From positions 3,579,777-3,643,776 of the forward strand of contig NZ_CP019335.1 in assembly GCF_002813915.1 (NCBI RefSeq): a stretch of DNA of 64,000 bases. The letters run 5' to 3'. Positions 42,575-52,111 of the stretch are shown piece by piece. Source of the stretch: Tenacibaculum sp. SZ-18 (lineage in GTDB: Bacteria > Bacteroidota > Bacteroidia > Flavobacteriales > Flavobacteriaceae). Every line of letters begins with the position of its first letter. The first letter of the stretch is position 1. The position numbers and the translations under genes are program-made. Below the pieces are notes generated by a model, which was not told where the DNA came from, ran no database searches, and was given only the letters and a program-made list of their open reading frames with translations.

Positions 42575-44482
42575 TCAAATAGGAATTTGTACTAAAATAT
42601 TTGTTCCCTTTCCTTTTGAGCTTTGTACTCCGAAAATTCCTTTTAGTTTCTTAACACGTGTTTCCATGTTTTTAAAACCAATTCCCGCTGGATTTTCAAC
42701 AGTATTAAACCCAACACCATTATCTTCAATTTCTAGTGTTAATTTACTTTCCAATTCTTTTATCGCTACTGAAATAGAACTTGCTTTCGCGTGTTTAATA
42801 ATGTTTTGTAAAGCTTCTTGAAGGATTCGATAAATGTCTGTTTTTATATCTTTTTGTATAACATCCCAATTGATTTCTTTGGCGATATCAATTTTGTAGT
42901 TTAATTCGGCAATAGTAGTTTTTTCCTTGATAAGCTCGTTAATTACCGCATTGAAATTCTCTGAAGAACTACTTGGCGTATAACTCAATTTATGTGATAC
43001 CTCACGAATTTCCTTTTCAATATCTTGAAGTTCATCTAATAGTTGACCATATTTTTCTTCTTCTTCTTTTCCTCCTCCTACAGGTAAAAACCCTAAACCA
43101 AATCGAGTTCCAAATAATCTTCCTAAAATACCGTCATGTAATTCTTGAGCAATTCTGTCGCGTTCGTTATTCGCAACTCTAACTTTTTCCAGCTCGGCTA
43201 CGAAAGCTGCTTTTCTTTTCTTTAAATTGAAAAATAAAAAACTAATTCCTAAACCCAACAAACTAAAAATAGCTAAAAACCAACCCCATATTTTTTGTTC
43301 TCTCTCTTTTAATATTTCAATTTCTTTAGCTTCATTCTCTGTTCTTAACTCCTTGTTTTCTTTCTCTTTTTTTTCAGTTTCATAACGGATTCTAGCAAAT
43401 TGGTTCTTTAACTGACGTTCTTGTTGAAAGAGGCTGTCGTTAAGCTCAATATATTCCTGCAAATACTTAAGAGATTCATCTCCCTTTTCAATTTTTGATA
43501 GAGTCAACAATGCTTTCAACCATCTTTTATTGTTATGTGTTTGCTTTGAATACTCTAAAGCAGAAATTGCATATTCTTTTGCTTTTGTAAAATTCTTTTT
43601 AGTTATATGAAAATCAGCTAAGTTCATAAACGTAGTTGGAATTTCAAAAGTAGTAGCTACACCATTTTCCTCTTGATATTGATTTCTTAAGTTTAAAACT
43701 TCAAAATATTTTTGCTCCGTATCATTTTCTATTCCTGATTTAAATTGACTATAAGTTAAATTCTCTAGTAATAGGGCATAATGAATAGGAAATTTTTCTT
43801 TAAGACTATCCAATAACAATCCTTTTTCAAAATATTTTACAGCCTTCTTATGAGAGTTATCTTTTTGATAAAATAACCCCATATTATTGTAAAACCTTAT
43901 GTAACTTAATTTTTTTCGATTTTTGTTTTTAATTGAATCTCCAAAATTAAATGCGTATTTGTAATATTTAATTGCTTCTCTATCTTGATTTAATTCTTCA
44001 GAAACTAGACCTAAATTATTATATAAGCTTTCTAAATATGCAAATGATTCTAGAGGTTCTAAATATTTTAACGCTTCAAATGAACTGATTTGACTTCCTA
44101 AATAATCTTTTACCCTTCTTTGTACAACAGCCATACTTAACAGGCGTCTTCCTACTGCTAAAGAATCCTTTAAAAGTTTTGAAATATTTGTTGACAGTTG
44201 ATAATAGAAATAAGCACTATCATTCTGATAGATTAATTTATGTTGTAAAGCTCTAAAATGATACAATTTGGCTAATAGAAAAGAATCTCTATGAATAAAA
44301 TAAGTTGAATCTATTCTTTTTGTTATTGCTTGAAGCTCAGATAATTTTTTTGCAAAGTAGGCTTGTCTACCAGATTCAATTATATCGTCTTTAAACTGTT
44401 CATAATTAGTCTTGGATTGATTCTGAGCACTAATAGAAAATACAATTAAGAAAAAAACTAATAAAAGTTGACACTTATTCAT
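42575..44482 (-). CDS. TPR-containing sensor histidine kinase B
   Basis: 635 residues from MNKCQLLLVFFLIVFSISAQ, a signal peptide. It matches kinase A in order and in many segments: TPRs (LYNNLGLVSEELNQDREAIK), LNDSLFQQERQLKNQFARI, a coiled coil, one membrane helix (WGWFLAIFSLLGLGISFLFF), HisKA_3 with RDRIAQELHDGILGRLFGTR and an ATPase domain (EDNGVGFNTVENPAGIGF). Kinases A and B are paralogues from a local duplication now separated by the repeat array. No response regulator is adjacent. Confidence 0.92.
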   Translation of the reverse strand: MNKCQLLLVFFLIVFSISAQNQSKTNYEQFKDDIIESGRQAYFAKKLSELQAITKRIDSTYFIHRDSFLLAKLYHFRALQHKLIYQNDSAYFYYQLSTNISKLLKDSLAVGRRLLSMAVVQRRVKDYLGSQISSFEALKYLEPLESFAYLESLYNNLGLVSEELNQDREAIKYYKYAFNFGDSIKNKNRKKLSYIRFYNNMGLFYQKDNSHKKAVKYFEKGLLLDSLKEKFPIHYALLLENLTYSQFKSGIENDTEQKYFEVLNLRNQYQEENGVATTFEIPTTFMNLADFHITKKNFTKAKEYAISALEYSKQTHNNKRWLKALLTLSKIEKGDESLKYLQEYIELNDSLFQQERQLKNQFARIRYETEKKEKENKELRTENEAKEIEILKEREQKIWGWFLAIFSLLGLGISFLFFNLKKRKAAFVAELEKVRVANNERDRIAQELHDGILGRLFGTRFGLGFLPVGGGKEEEEKYGQLLDELQDIEKEIREVSHKLSYTPSSSSENFNAVINELIKEKTTIAELNYKIDIAKEINWDVIQKDIKTDIYRILQEALQNIIKHAKASSISVAIKELESKLTLEIEDNGVGFNTVENPAGIGFKNMETRVKKLKGIFGVQSSKGKGTNILVQIPI

Positions 44483-44536
44483 GAAGCTGAAATTAATCAA
44501 TCTTTACTATTTTGCAAGTGAGGTCTTTGATAAAAC

Positions 44537-45067
44537 TTATTCTCTCAACTTCACAAATAAGTCCCAAAGAACAACTCCACAACTTACAGAAATATTTAAG
44601 GAGTGTTTTGTACCTAATTGAGGAATTTCAATACAATTATCCGATGCTGTTACAACTTCTTGTTGTACACCTTTAACCTCATTCCCAAAAACAACAGCAT
44701 ATTTTTCTTCTTTTGAAACAGAAAGCTCATCAAGCATTGTGCTATTATCAGCCTGTTCAATAGAAAATACTTTCACACCTTCTTCTTTAAGTTTATGAAT
44801 TAAAGATATCGTGTCTTCCACATATTCCCAATTTACAGATTCGGTTGCACCTAAAGCTGTTTTGTGAATTTCTTTATTTGGTGGTGTGGCTGTAATTCCA
44901 CATAAATAGATCTTCTCAATTAAAAAAGCGTCTGAAGTTCTAAAGACAGAACCTACATTATTTAAGCTTCTAATATTATCAAGTACAACAATTATCGGTG
45001 TTTTTTCTGCTTCTTTAAACTCATCTACTGAAATTCTTCCTAATTCGTTATTTTTTAATTTACGCAT
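44537..45067 (-). CDS. SpoU/TrmH-family RNA 2'-O-methyltransferase
   Basis: 176 residues, SPOUT fold. All three motifs are present: NNVGSVFRTSDAFLIEKIYL (motif 1, with the catalytic Arg), AVVFGNEVKGVQQEVV (motif 2) and IPQLGTKHSLNISVSCGVVL (motif 3, forming the knot that binds S-adenosylmethionine). It lacks an N-terminal substrate-binding domain, like TrmL or TrmH-type small members. Target RNA cannot be decided from sequence. Confidence 0.92.
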   Translation of the reverse strand: MRKLKNNELGRISVDEFKEAEKTPIIVVLDNIRSLNNVGSVFRTSDAFLIEKIYLCGITATPPNKEIHKTALGATESVNWEYVEDTISLIHKLKEEGVKVFSIEQADNSTMLDELSVSKEEKYAVVFGNEVKGVQQEVVTASDNCIEIPQLGTKHSLNISVSCGVVLWDLFVKLRE

Positions 45068-45080
45068 AGTTTTAGTAAGC

Positions 45081-45292
45081 TTTTACGTCATTGAGAATAA
45101 AATGAAGCAATCTGTAAATTCAGAATCTAATCAAAAAATAGAGATTACTCCATCATTCTTCTTCGTAATGACGATTGAAAACGTCATTACAAATAGAGTA
45201 AAACAAAATGAAAAAATCTGTTTCTTCTGAACTAAATTCAGAATCTAATCGAAAATAGAGATTACTCCATCATTCTTCTTCGTAATGACCGT
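45081..45292. repeat. Degenerate palindromic repeat units ahead of mutS
   Basis: Diverged copies of the same repeat: CGTCATTGAGAATAAAATGAAGCAATC near 45085, then GATTACTCCATCATTCTTCTTCGTAATGACG twice (near 45143 and 45259). The rest of the stretch to 45429 contains only AT-rich sequence and the mutS promoter. Confidence 0.75.
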
Positions 45293-45397
45293 TTTATTAT
45301 ATATGAGAATAGTTTTCTTGATTCGGCTGTAACTAAATATACATAATTGTTAATTGATAACTGATAATTGCAAACTGTTCCCTAATGACTTTTTTCT

Positions 45398-45405
45398 ATC
45401 TTCGC
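45398..45405 (+). promoter_or_regulatory. Probable mutS -7 box
   Basis: TATCTTCG in the run TTTTTTCTATCTTCGCAAAAC, one base away from TAnnTTTG. Transcription would begin near 45412, so the in-frame ATG at 45385 would lie outside the message. Confidence 0.45.
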
Positions 45406-45429
45406 AAAACTAACTTAAAATCTATAAAC

Positions 45430-48039
45430 TTGGCAAAAACAAAGGCAAAAAAGGTGACTCCATTAATGCAACAGTATAACGGAATTAAAGCAAAATATCC
45501 GGATGCGATGTTGCTATTTCGCGTGGGTGATTTTTATGAAACCTTTGGAGAAGATGCTATAAAAGCATCAGAAGTTTTAGGAATTGTTTTAACCAAAAGA
45601 GGAAATGGAAGTGAAAGTGAAACGGCTTTAGCTGGTTTTCCGCATCATTCTTTAAATACCTATTTGCCGAAGTTAGTAAAAGCAGGACATCGTGTTGCTA
45701 TTTGTGATCAATTAGAAGATCCAAAAATGACTAAGAAAATTGTAAAACGTGGTGTTACCGAATTGGTAACTCCAGGAGTTTCATTAAACGATGAAGTTTT
45801 ACAATCGAAAACCAATAATTTCCTAGCAGCTATTCATTTTGATAAGAAGCAAATTGGTGTTTCTTTCCTTGATGTTTCAACAGGAGAATTTTTAGTTGCG
45901 CAAGGAAATGAATCTTACATTGATAAATTATTACAAAACTTTTCGCCAAGTGAAGTGTTAGTTCAAAAACAATATAAACAGCGTTTTCTTGAACAATTTA
46001 CTAATCGTTTTCACACATTTTATTTAGAAGATTGGGTTTTTCAAAAAGACTACGGTTATGAAACTTTAACTTCACATTTTAAAGTAAAAAACTTAAAAGG
46101 ATTTGGTGTTGAAGATATTACTTATGGCGTCGTAGCTGCTGGTGCTGTGATGTATTATTTATCGGAAACACAGCATAACAGAATTGAACACATTCAAAGA
46201 ATTAATAGAATTGCTGAAGACAATTACATTTGGATGGATCGTTTTACAGTACGTAATTTAGAATTGTACGGTGGAAATTCTGTAAACTCCGTTTCGCTAC
46301 TAGATGTTATTGATAAAACGATTTCTCCAATGGGAGGACGTTTATTAAAACGTTGGTTGGCTTTACCACTTAAAAATTTGGAACAAATAAAAGATCGTCA
46401 CGAATTGGTAAAATTCTTAATTGACAGTGATGATTTCTTTGAAACTGTATCGTATCAATTAAAACAGATTTCTGATATCGAACGATTGGTTTCTAAAGTA
46501 GCCACAGGAAAAGTATCACCAAGAGAAGTTGTGTTACTTAAGAATTCTTTAAAAGCTATTTTACCAATTAAAACTGCTGCAGAAAACACTAAAAATACCG
46601 CAGTTAAAATCCTTGGAAATCAATTACACAATTGTGAGGATTTAATTGAAAAAATAAACACTACTGTTTTTGAAGATGCTCCTGTAAATATTAATAAAGG
46701 AAATGCAATTGCTAGTGGAGTTTCAGAAGAATTGGATGAGCTTAGAAGTATCGCAAATTCTGGAAAAGAATATCTAGATAATATGTTGGCTCGTGAAACG
46801 GAAAGAACAGGAATTCCAACATTAAAAATTGCCTTTAATAATGTTTTTGGTTACTATATAGAAGTAAGAAATACACATAAAGATAAGGTTCCTGAAGAGT
46901 GGATTAGAAAGCAAACGTTAGTAAACGCAGAACGTTACATCACTGAAGAACTAAAAGAATACGAAACAAAAATTCTAGGAGCTGAAGAAAAAATTCAGGC
47001 TTTGGAAGTTGAATTGTTTGGGAAACTGGTACAATATATTATTGACTTTGTTCAGCCAATTCAAGAAAATGCACAAACTATTGCTAAAATAGATTGTTTA
47101 TTATCATTTGCTAAACTGGCAATTGATAATAATTATGTTCGACCAACAGTTGATGAAACAACAGATATTGAAATTAAAAATGGTCGTCATCCTGTAATTG
47201 AAAAACAACTTCCAATTGGTGAAGAATATATTGCAAATGATGTGGTTTTAAATCGTAGTCAGCAACAAATTATAATGATTACCGGACCAAACATGTCTGG
47301 TAAATCGGCAATTCTTCGTCAAACTGCGTTAATTGTTTTATTAGCTCAAATGGGAAGTTATGTTCCCGCACAGCAAGCTCGAATTGGAATTATAGATAAA
47401 ATATTTACCAGAGTTGGTGCCAGTGATAATATATCAATGGGAGAATCTACATTCATGGTAGAAATGAATGAAACGGCTTCTATTTTAAATAACATCTCAG
47501 ATCGTAGTTTAGTTTTATTAGATGAAATTGGTCGTGGTACTTCTACCTATGACGGAATTTCAATTGCTTGGGCCATAGCAGAATATTTACATGAGCACCC
47601 AGCAAAAGCTAAAACTTTATTTGCAACGCATTATCATGAGTTAAATGAAATGACAACAACTTTTGAGCGAGTAAAAAACTTTAATGTTTCTGTTAAAGAG
47701 CTTAAAGACAGCATTATTTTCTTACGTAAATTGGTAACTGGTGGAAGTAATCATAGTTTTGGAATTCATGTAGCAAAACTTGCAGGAATGCCAAATCAGG
47801 TTATTCACAGAGCCAATAAAATTTTAAAACAATTAGAAGAGAGTCATTCACATAAAGAAGTTGAAAAGACTTTAAAAGATGTTCAAAATCAAGAAATGCA
47901 AATGAGTTTCTTTCAATTAGATGATCCTTTATTAGAAGACATTAGAGAAGAAATTCTATCTACAAATATTGACACGTTAACGCCAATTGAAGCGTTAATG
48001 AAATTGAATGAAATTAAGAGAATGTTGGTGAAGAAGTAG
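45430..48039 (+). CDS. mutS: DNA mismatch repair ATPase MutS
   Basis: 869 residues from a TTG start (then [16 protein letters not shown]). Mismatch-reading domain with the Phe-x-Glu wedge in [15 protein letters not shown]; connector and lever domains; ATPase with Walker [19 protein letters not shown], Walker [17 protein letters not shown] and LFATHYHEL. It binds mismatches and recruits MutL. The TTG is chosen because family members begin with M-A-K-x-K-A-K-K at this point and a -7 box lies between the in-frame ATG at 45385 and this codon; the ATG reading would add 15 residues. Confidence 0.95.
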   Translation: MAKTKAKKVTPLMQQYNGIKAKYPDAMLLFRVGDFYETFGEDAIKASEVLGIVLTKRGNGSESETALAGFPHHSLNTYLPKLVKAGHRVAICDQLEDPKMTKKIVKRGVTELVTPGVSLNDEVLQSKTNNFLAAIHFDKKQIGVSFLDVSTGEFLVAQGNESYIDKLLQNFSPSEVLVQKQYKQRFLEQFTNRFHTFYLEDWVFQKDYGYETLTSHFKVKNLKGFGVEDITYGVVAAGAVMYYLSETQHNRIEHIQRINRIAEDNYIWMDRFTVRNLELYGGNSVNSVSLLDVIDKTISPMGGRLLKRWLALPLKNLEQIKDRHELVKFLIDSDDFFETVSYQLKQISDIERLVSKVATGKVSPREVVLLKNSLKAILPIKTAAENTKNTAVKILGNQLHNCEDLIEKINTTVFEDAPVNINKGNAIASGVSEELDELRSIANSGKEYLDNMLARETERTGIPTLKIAFNNVFGYYIEVRNTHKDKVPEEWIRKQTLVNAERYITEELKEYETKILGAEEKIQALEVELFGKLVQYIIDFVQPIQENAQTIAKIDCLLSFAKLAIDNNYVRPTVDETTDIEIKNGRHPVIEKQLPIGEEYIANDVVLNRSQQQIIMITGPNMSGKSAILRQTALIVLLAQMGSYVPAQQARIGIIDKIFTRVGASDNISMGESTFMVEMNETASILNNISDRSLVLLDEIGRGTSTYDGISIAWAIAEYLHEHPAKAKTLFATHYHELNEMTTTFERVKNFNVSVKELKDSIIFLRKLVTGGSNHSFGIHVAKLAGMPNQVIHRANKILKQLEESHSHKEVEKTLKDVQNQEMQMSFFQLDDPLLEDIREEILSTNIDTLTPIEALMKLNEIKRMLVKK

Positions 48040-48045
48040 TTTATT

Positions 48046-48660
48046 TTAAATTACTAATCCAAAATCTTTTAACTGATTTAAATTAGATATTTGATTATCT
48101 AAAGGAGCTTGTTTTCTATTAATTTGAATAGACTTCCAACCTATTTCTTTCGCTCCTTTAATATCTGCTTTTAAAGAATCACCAATCATAAGAATATCCT
48201 CCGAACGGAATTCTGAAGCTAGTTCTACTGTTTTGAAAATATTAGAGTCTGGTTTTAAAAATCCACATTCATATGAGAATATGATTTTATCAAAATAAGA
48301 GTCAAGTCCTAAATTATAAACTGGTTTTGCGTAAGGAAAAGCTAAATTTGAAATTAAATACAATTTATAGTTTTGTTTTAATTTTTCCAGCACAGAATTA
48401 ACTTCTTTATAAACTGCAACAGATTCTAATTCTGATATTAAGTTTTCTTGTTTACCCTTATATAATCTTGAAAATTCCTTTGGCATTTCAGAAAACAAAT
48501 CTTCTTTATTCATGATTAAAACATAGGTGAAATATGTCTGAATATCAACGTTAAACCCATTCAAAGAACTCTTATACAAGTCTAAGAAAAAATTACGATT
48601 GTCTTTTATTTCAACTAATGTATTGTATAAATCAAAAACTATAACTTTAATGTTCTCCAT
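48046..48660 (-). CDS. HAD-superfamily hydrolase
   Basis: 204 residues. Motif I VIVFDLYNTLVE (DxYxT form), motif II LYLISNLAFPYAK, motif III Lys in CGFLKPDSNIFKT, and motif IV DILMIGDSLKADIKGAKEIG. A helical cap lies between residues 20 and 90. It is a phosphatase of the sub-class I cap type; substrate unknown. It converges with mutS (6-bp gap) and lies 12 bp after folE on the same strand. Confidence 0.9.
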   Translation of the reverse strand: MENIKVIVFDLYNTLVEIKDNRNFFLDLYKSSLNGFNVDIQTYFTYVLIMNKEDLFSEMPKEFSRLYKGKQENLISELESVAVYKEVNSVLEKLKQNYKLYLISNLAFPYAKPVYNLGLDSYFDKIIFSYECGFLKPDSNIFKTVELASEFRSEDILMIGDSLKADIKGAKEIGWKSIQINRKQAPLDNQISNLNQLKDFGLVI

Positions 48661-48672
48661 ATAATGAACAAG

Positions 48673-49332
48673 TTATTCTCTATTTTCAAACTCACAAATT
48701 TTGAAAAACTCGTTACGAACGGCTAAATCGTTGAAACTTCCTCCGTATTCAATGGTTGTTGTATAGCTATTTTTATCTTTAATTCCACGAGAAGAAACAC
48801 ATAAATGCTTGGCGTTAACTAATACAATTACATCTTCAGTTCCTAACGTTTCTTGTAAATCTTTTAGAATTTGTAAGCATAAACGCTCTTGTACTTGTGG
48901 TCTGTGAGAATAATAATCTACCAATCTGTTGATTTTCGAAAGTCCAATAACCCTATCTTTTGGAATATAACCAACATGTGCATAACCTGTAATTGGAAGA
49001 AAATGATGTTCGCATGAAGAATCAATGGTAATATTTTGCTCTACCAATATTTTACCATAACCATACTTGTTTTCAAAAGTAGATGCTTTTGGTCTATTAG
49101 CAGGATTTAAACCATAAAACAATTCCTTTACGTACATTTTTGCAAAACGATAAGGAGTTCCTGAAAGGCTATCATCAGTTAAATCTAAACCTAACTCTTC
49201 CATAATTTTAGCAAAATACCCTTGAATATTTGCTATTTTCTCATCGTCAGATTTATCAAAAGCATTCGCAACCAAAGGTGTTTCAACATTTGTTGAAATA
49301 TGGTTATCTCCTATATGATCATGTTTCTCCAT
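48673..49332 (-). CDS. folE: GTP cyclohydrolase I
   Basis: 219 residues. The zinc-binding SSCEHHFLPITGYAHVGYIP and AKHLCVSSRG (Cys, His, Cys) are complete, as are GLSKINRLVDYYSHRPQVQE and the GTP-binding segments. It makes dihydroneopterin triphosphate, the entry to folate and, through QueD-type enzymes such as that at 53577, to queuosine. The N-terminal 35 residues are variable. It is a zinc enzyme and follows merC 15 bp downstream in the same direction, next to a Fur-family regulator. Confidence 0.96.
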   Translation of the reverse strand: MEKHDHIGDNHISTNVETPLVANAFDKSDDEKIANIQGYFAKIMEELGLDLTDDSLSGTPYRFAKMYVKELFYGLNPANRPKASTFENKYGYGKILVEQNITIDSSCEHHFLPITGYAHVGYIPKDRVIGLSKINRLVDYYSHRPQVQERLCLQILKDLQETLGTEDVIVLVNAKHLCVSSRGIKDKNSYTTTIEYGGSFNDLAVRNEFFKICEFENRE

Positions 49333-49347
49333 TTCTTAATATTTTAT

Positions 49348-49749
49348 TTAGTTATTAGCACAACATGTATCGTTTTCACATTGGCAATATTTGCCATTAT
49401 ATATATGTAAAAATACCAAACTTAACGCTGGAAAATAAATACTCTGTTCAGGTAAACCTACCCAATTAAAATATTCATTTACAACAACTAAAAATAGTAA
49501 AAACCACGTAAACCATAAGGCATATTTCATCCAATTCTTGGAAGTAGTTTTAACTGATCTGTTTATTGCAAAAAATGATATTATTAAAAATAAAACATCG
49601 ATACTTTTCCACCAGAAAGGAACCGACTCTACACTGCAACAAGCAGCATGGGATTGAATGACAAATAAAAAAGGCGTAAATATACAATGAGCAAGGCATA
49701 AACTGCTTGATAATGCTCCTAATGTATCCGACTTTTGCTTCAGTACCAT
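49348..49749 (-). CDS. MerC-domain membrane protein
   Basis: 133 residues with four membrane helices (LGALSSSLCLAHCIFTPFLF, SIDVLFLIISFFAI, WMKYALWFTWFLLFLVVVNE, QSIYFPALSLVFLHIY) and a Cys-rich tail (YCQCENDTCC). The LCLAHCIFTP motif with paired Cys is typical of MerC-type metal transporters. In Bacteroidota these stand beside Fur-like regulators and probably move a metal such as zinc or mercury. A palindrome likely bound by the divergent regulator lies over its promoter. Confidence 0.85.
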   Translation of the reverse strand: MVLKQKSDTLGALSSSLCLAHCIFTPFLFVIQSHAACCSVESVPFWWKSIDVLFLIISFFAINRSVKTTSKNWMKYALWFTWFLLFLVVVNEYFNWVGLPEQSIYFPALSLVFLHIYNGKYCQCENDTCCANN

Positions 49750-49779
49750 TGATTTCTTAATTTAGTAATTTTGAATTAG

Positions 49780-49816
49780 CAAAAATACGTCATTTTTTTA
49801 ATTGCAACAATGTTGC
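49780..49816. promoter_or_regulatory. merC promoter and Fur/Zur-type operator
   Basis: A near-perfect 13-bp palindrome GCAACAATGTTGC (49804-49816) stands about 17 bp upstream of the minus-strand -7 box TATTTTTG (49780-49787) and just before the plus-strand regulator gene. It would cover the -33 region of merC and the start of the fur-like gene, the expected place for a repressor acting on both. Confidence 0.6.
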
Positions 49817-49830
49817 TTTATTTTGGTTTT

Positions 49831-50208
49831 ATGGGAGTTATAAGAAAAACGAAAGCGGTTAAAAGATTATTAAGTTTATTTGAGCCTGGAATTTCAGCAA
49901 TTTCAGCTGTTGATTTAGTTGCTCAACTTAATGAAGAAATGAATAAAACTACAGTTTACCGAGTTTTAGATAGACTCGAAAATGATGGTGTGGTTCATTC
50001 TTTCATGGGAATTGAGGGCATTAAGTGGTATGCAAAATGCACAAGTTGTTCCTCTAGTCATCATAATGATATCCATCCTCATTTTCAATGTACAGAATGT
50101 AAAAAAGTAACCTGCTTATCTGTTGAGATTTCTATACCAAAATTAGAAAATTACACCATTGAAAATGCTTCTGTTCTTTTAACTGGTAGATGTGGAAATT
50201 GCGCCTAA
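49831..50208 (+). CDS. Fur-family metalloregulator (Zur-like)
   Basis: 125 residues from MGVIRKTKAVKRLLSLFEPG. Winged helix (AISAVDLVAQLNEEMNKTTVYRVLDRLEND), then the metal-binding C-terminus: HHNDIHPHFQCTECKKVTCL gives the His cluster and the structural CxxC, and GRCGNC the second CxxC. In this family it represses metal-uptake genes when loaded with metal. The neighbours merC and the zinc enzyme folE, divergently placed, favour zinc as the metal. The in-frame ATG at 49810 adds seven residues and overlaps the operator. Confidence 0.88.
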   Translation: MGVIRKTKAVKRLLSLFEPGISAISAVDLVAQLNEEMNKTTVYRVLDRLENDGVVHSFMGIEGIKWYAKCTSCSSSHHNDIHPHFQCTECKKVTCLSVEISIPKLENYTIENASVLLTGRCGNCA

Positions 50209-50274
50209 TGATAACATTTTATAGTCTTTAAAAAGATCTTTCAAGATATATAATGGTTACTTTTGTGGACTTTT

Positions 50275-51609
50275 ATGCAACACGATATTAGTTTTAATTA
50301 CATTAATAAATTAGCAATTCCTGCATTAATTACTGGTGTTGCTGAACCTCTACTTTCTACTACAGATTTAGCGATTATTGGAAATATTAACGAAAATGCA
50401 ACTGAAAGTATTGCCGCTATTGGAATTGTTGGTGCTTTCCTTTCTATGTTGATTTGGGTTTTTGGACAAGTTCGCAGTGGAATTTCTTCTATAGTTTCCC
50501 AATATGTTGGCGCTCAAAAATTAAATGAAATTAAAAATCTACCTGCTCAGGCTACTGTAATCATTGTATTAACAAGTATATTCATTCTTACTCTTAGTTA
50601 TCCTTTTGCGAAAGAAATCTTCGAGTTTTACAATGCTTCTGGTCAAGTTTTAGAGTATTCTATTGACTATTATAAAATCCGTGTTTTTGGTTTTCCTTTT
50701 ACTTTATTTACTATCGCAGTTTACGGAACATTTAGAGGATTACAAAACACCTTTTATCCAATGATTATTGCTATTGTTGGAACATTAATTAATATAATTC
50801 TAGATATTCTTTTTGTATATGGAGTTGAAGATTATATACCAGCCATGCACATTAAAGGAGCAGCTTATGCAAGTGTTATTGCTCAGGTTATTATGGCTGT
50901 TTTATCATTGATTTTATTGTATAATAAAACTAATATTTCATTAAAATTTAGCTTACCATTTAATCATGAAGTACCTAGATTTATCAATATGGTTTTGAAC
51001 TTGTTCGTCAGAACTATTGCTTTAAATATTGCTTTATATTTTGGTACGTCTTATGCTACCGACTATGGAAACGAATATATTGCTGCTTACACTATTGGTT
51101 TAAATCTATGGCTTATGGGAGCATTTATAATTGATGGATACTCTTCTGCTGGGAATATTTTATCAGGAAAACTATTGGGAGCTAAAGCATATAAAACTTT
51201 AGTAAGATTAGGTAATAGATTGATTTTGTATGGTTTTTCTTTGGGGGTTCTTATGGCAATTATTGGCTTTATATTGTATGAACCTATTGGAAGATTATTT
51301 ACGCAAGAAAAAGAAGTTTTAGATACTTTCTATACTTCATTCTGGATTATATTAGTTATGCAACCTTTTTGCTCTTTAGCTTTTATTTACGATGGGATAT
51401 TTAAGGGAATGGGAGAAATGAAATATTTACGTAATTTACTGTTAATAACAACCGGAATAGTTTTCATTCCTATACTGCTGTTTTTTGATTCTTTAGATTA
51501 CAAATTATATGCAATATGGATTGCATTCTTCGCTTGGATTATAGCTCGTGGTTTGCCATTAATTATAGTATTTCGAAAGAAGTTTTTAGCATTGGCTCAA
51601 CAACGCTAA
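50275..51609 (+). CDS. MATE-family efflux transporter
   Basis: 444 residues with twelve membrane helices in two bundles. The start MQHDISFNYINKLAIPALIT, LLSTTDLAIIGNI and the internal-repeat segment AFIIDGYSSAGNILSGKLLG are family features (the last like the DGxxxAxxxxxG motif of DinF-type members). It would export small organic compounds by sodium or proton antiport. Start at 50275; the ATG at 50263 would add four residues. It converges with the GNAT gene, overlapping by 4 bp. Confidence 0.92.
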   Translation: MQHDISFNYINKLAIPALITGVAEPLLSTTDLAIIGNINENATESIAAIGIVGAFLSMLIWVFGQVRSGISSIVSQYVGAQKLNEIKNLPAQATVIIVLTSIFILTLSYPFAKEIFEFYNASGQVLEYSIDYYKIRVFGFPFTLFTIAVYGTFRGLQNTFYPMIIAIVGTLINIILDILFVYGVEDYIPAMHIKGAAYASVIAQVIMAVLSLILLYNKTNISLKFSLPFNHEVPRFINMVLNLFVRTIALNIALYFGTSYATDYGNEYIAAYTIGLNLWLMGAFIIDGYSSAGNILSGKLLGAKAYKTLVRLGNRLILYGFSLGVLMAIIGFILYEPIGRLFTQEKEVLDTFYTSFWIILVMQPFCSLAFIYDGIFKGMGEMKYLRNLLLITTGIVFIPILLFFDSLDYKLYAIWIAFFAWIIARGLPLIIVFRKKFLALAQQR

Positions 51610-52061
51610 ATTTCCTTCTCAAAAACAATTTTTTGTTGCCCTTTTTCATTGATATACACTTGAACAATATCAAACCCATTCTTCAAGTTTAAAATCAACA
51701 TAGGCTTAAATCGATTCATAGATTTTGTTCTTAATCTAGTAAATCTTTTTTCCTTTGCAATTGACTCTTGAGATGCTGCTAATTTTTTAGCAATTCCTTT
51801 TTTTCTATGATTCAATAAAACACCGCCAACCCAACTGTAAAAAGTACTTTCATTGTATCGGTATCCAATTTTAAATCCAACTGGAACTTCATTTTTATAA
51901 GCGATTATTGAAACTACATCTTCTTTGGTTGAAATTCTTTCCATAAAAAAATCAACTATTGCATCTTCAAAAACCAAAGTATACAACATCAATAGATCAT
52001 CCAAAACTTCTTTACTTGGAGCTCCATGAATTGTTTTAATTTTTATGTTTTGATCAATCAT
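51606..52061 (-). CDS. GNAT-family N-acetyltransferase
   Basis: 151 residues with the GNAT acetyl-CoA-binding signature in GGVLLNHRKKGIAKKLAASQ and VGFKIGYRYNESTFYSWVGG before it; RLRTKSMNRFKPMLILNLKN after it. Substrate unknown. Ends inside the end of the convergent MATE gene (4-bp overlap). Confidence 0.85.
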   Translation of the reverse strand: MIDQNIKIKTIHGAPSKEVLDDLLMLYTLVFEDAIVDFFMERISTKEDVVSIIAYKNEVPVGFKIGYRYNESTFYSWVGGVLLNHRKKGIAKKLAASQESIAKEKRFTRLRTKSMNRFKPMLILNLKNGFDIVQVYINEKGQQKIVFEKEI

Positions 52062-52111
52062 AATTTCTCAAAGACTAAAATTACCACTATTTTTGAACAA
52101 ACAACTAAATA

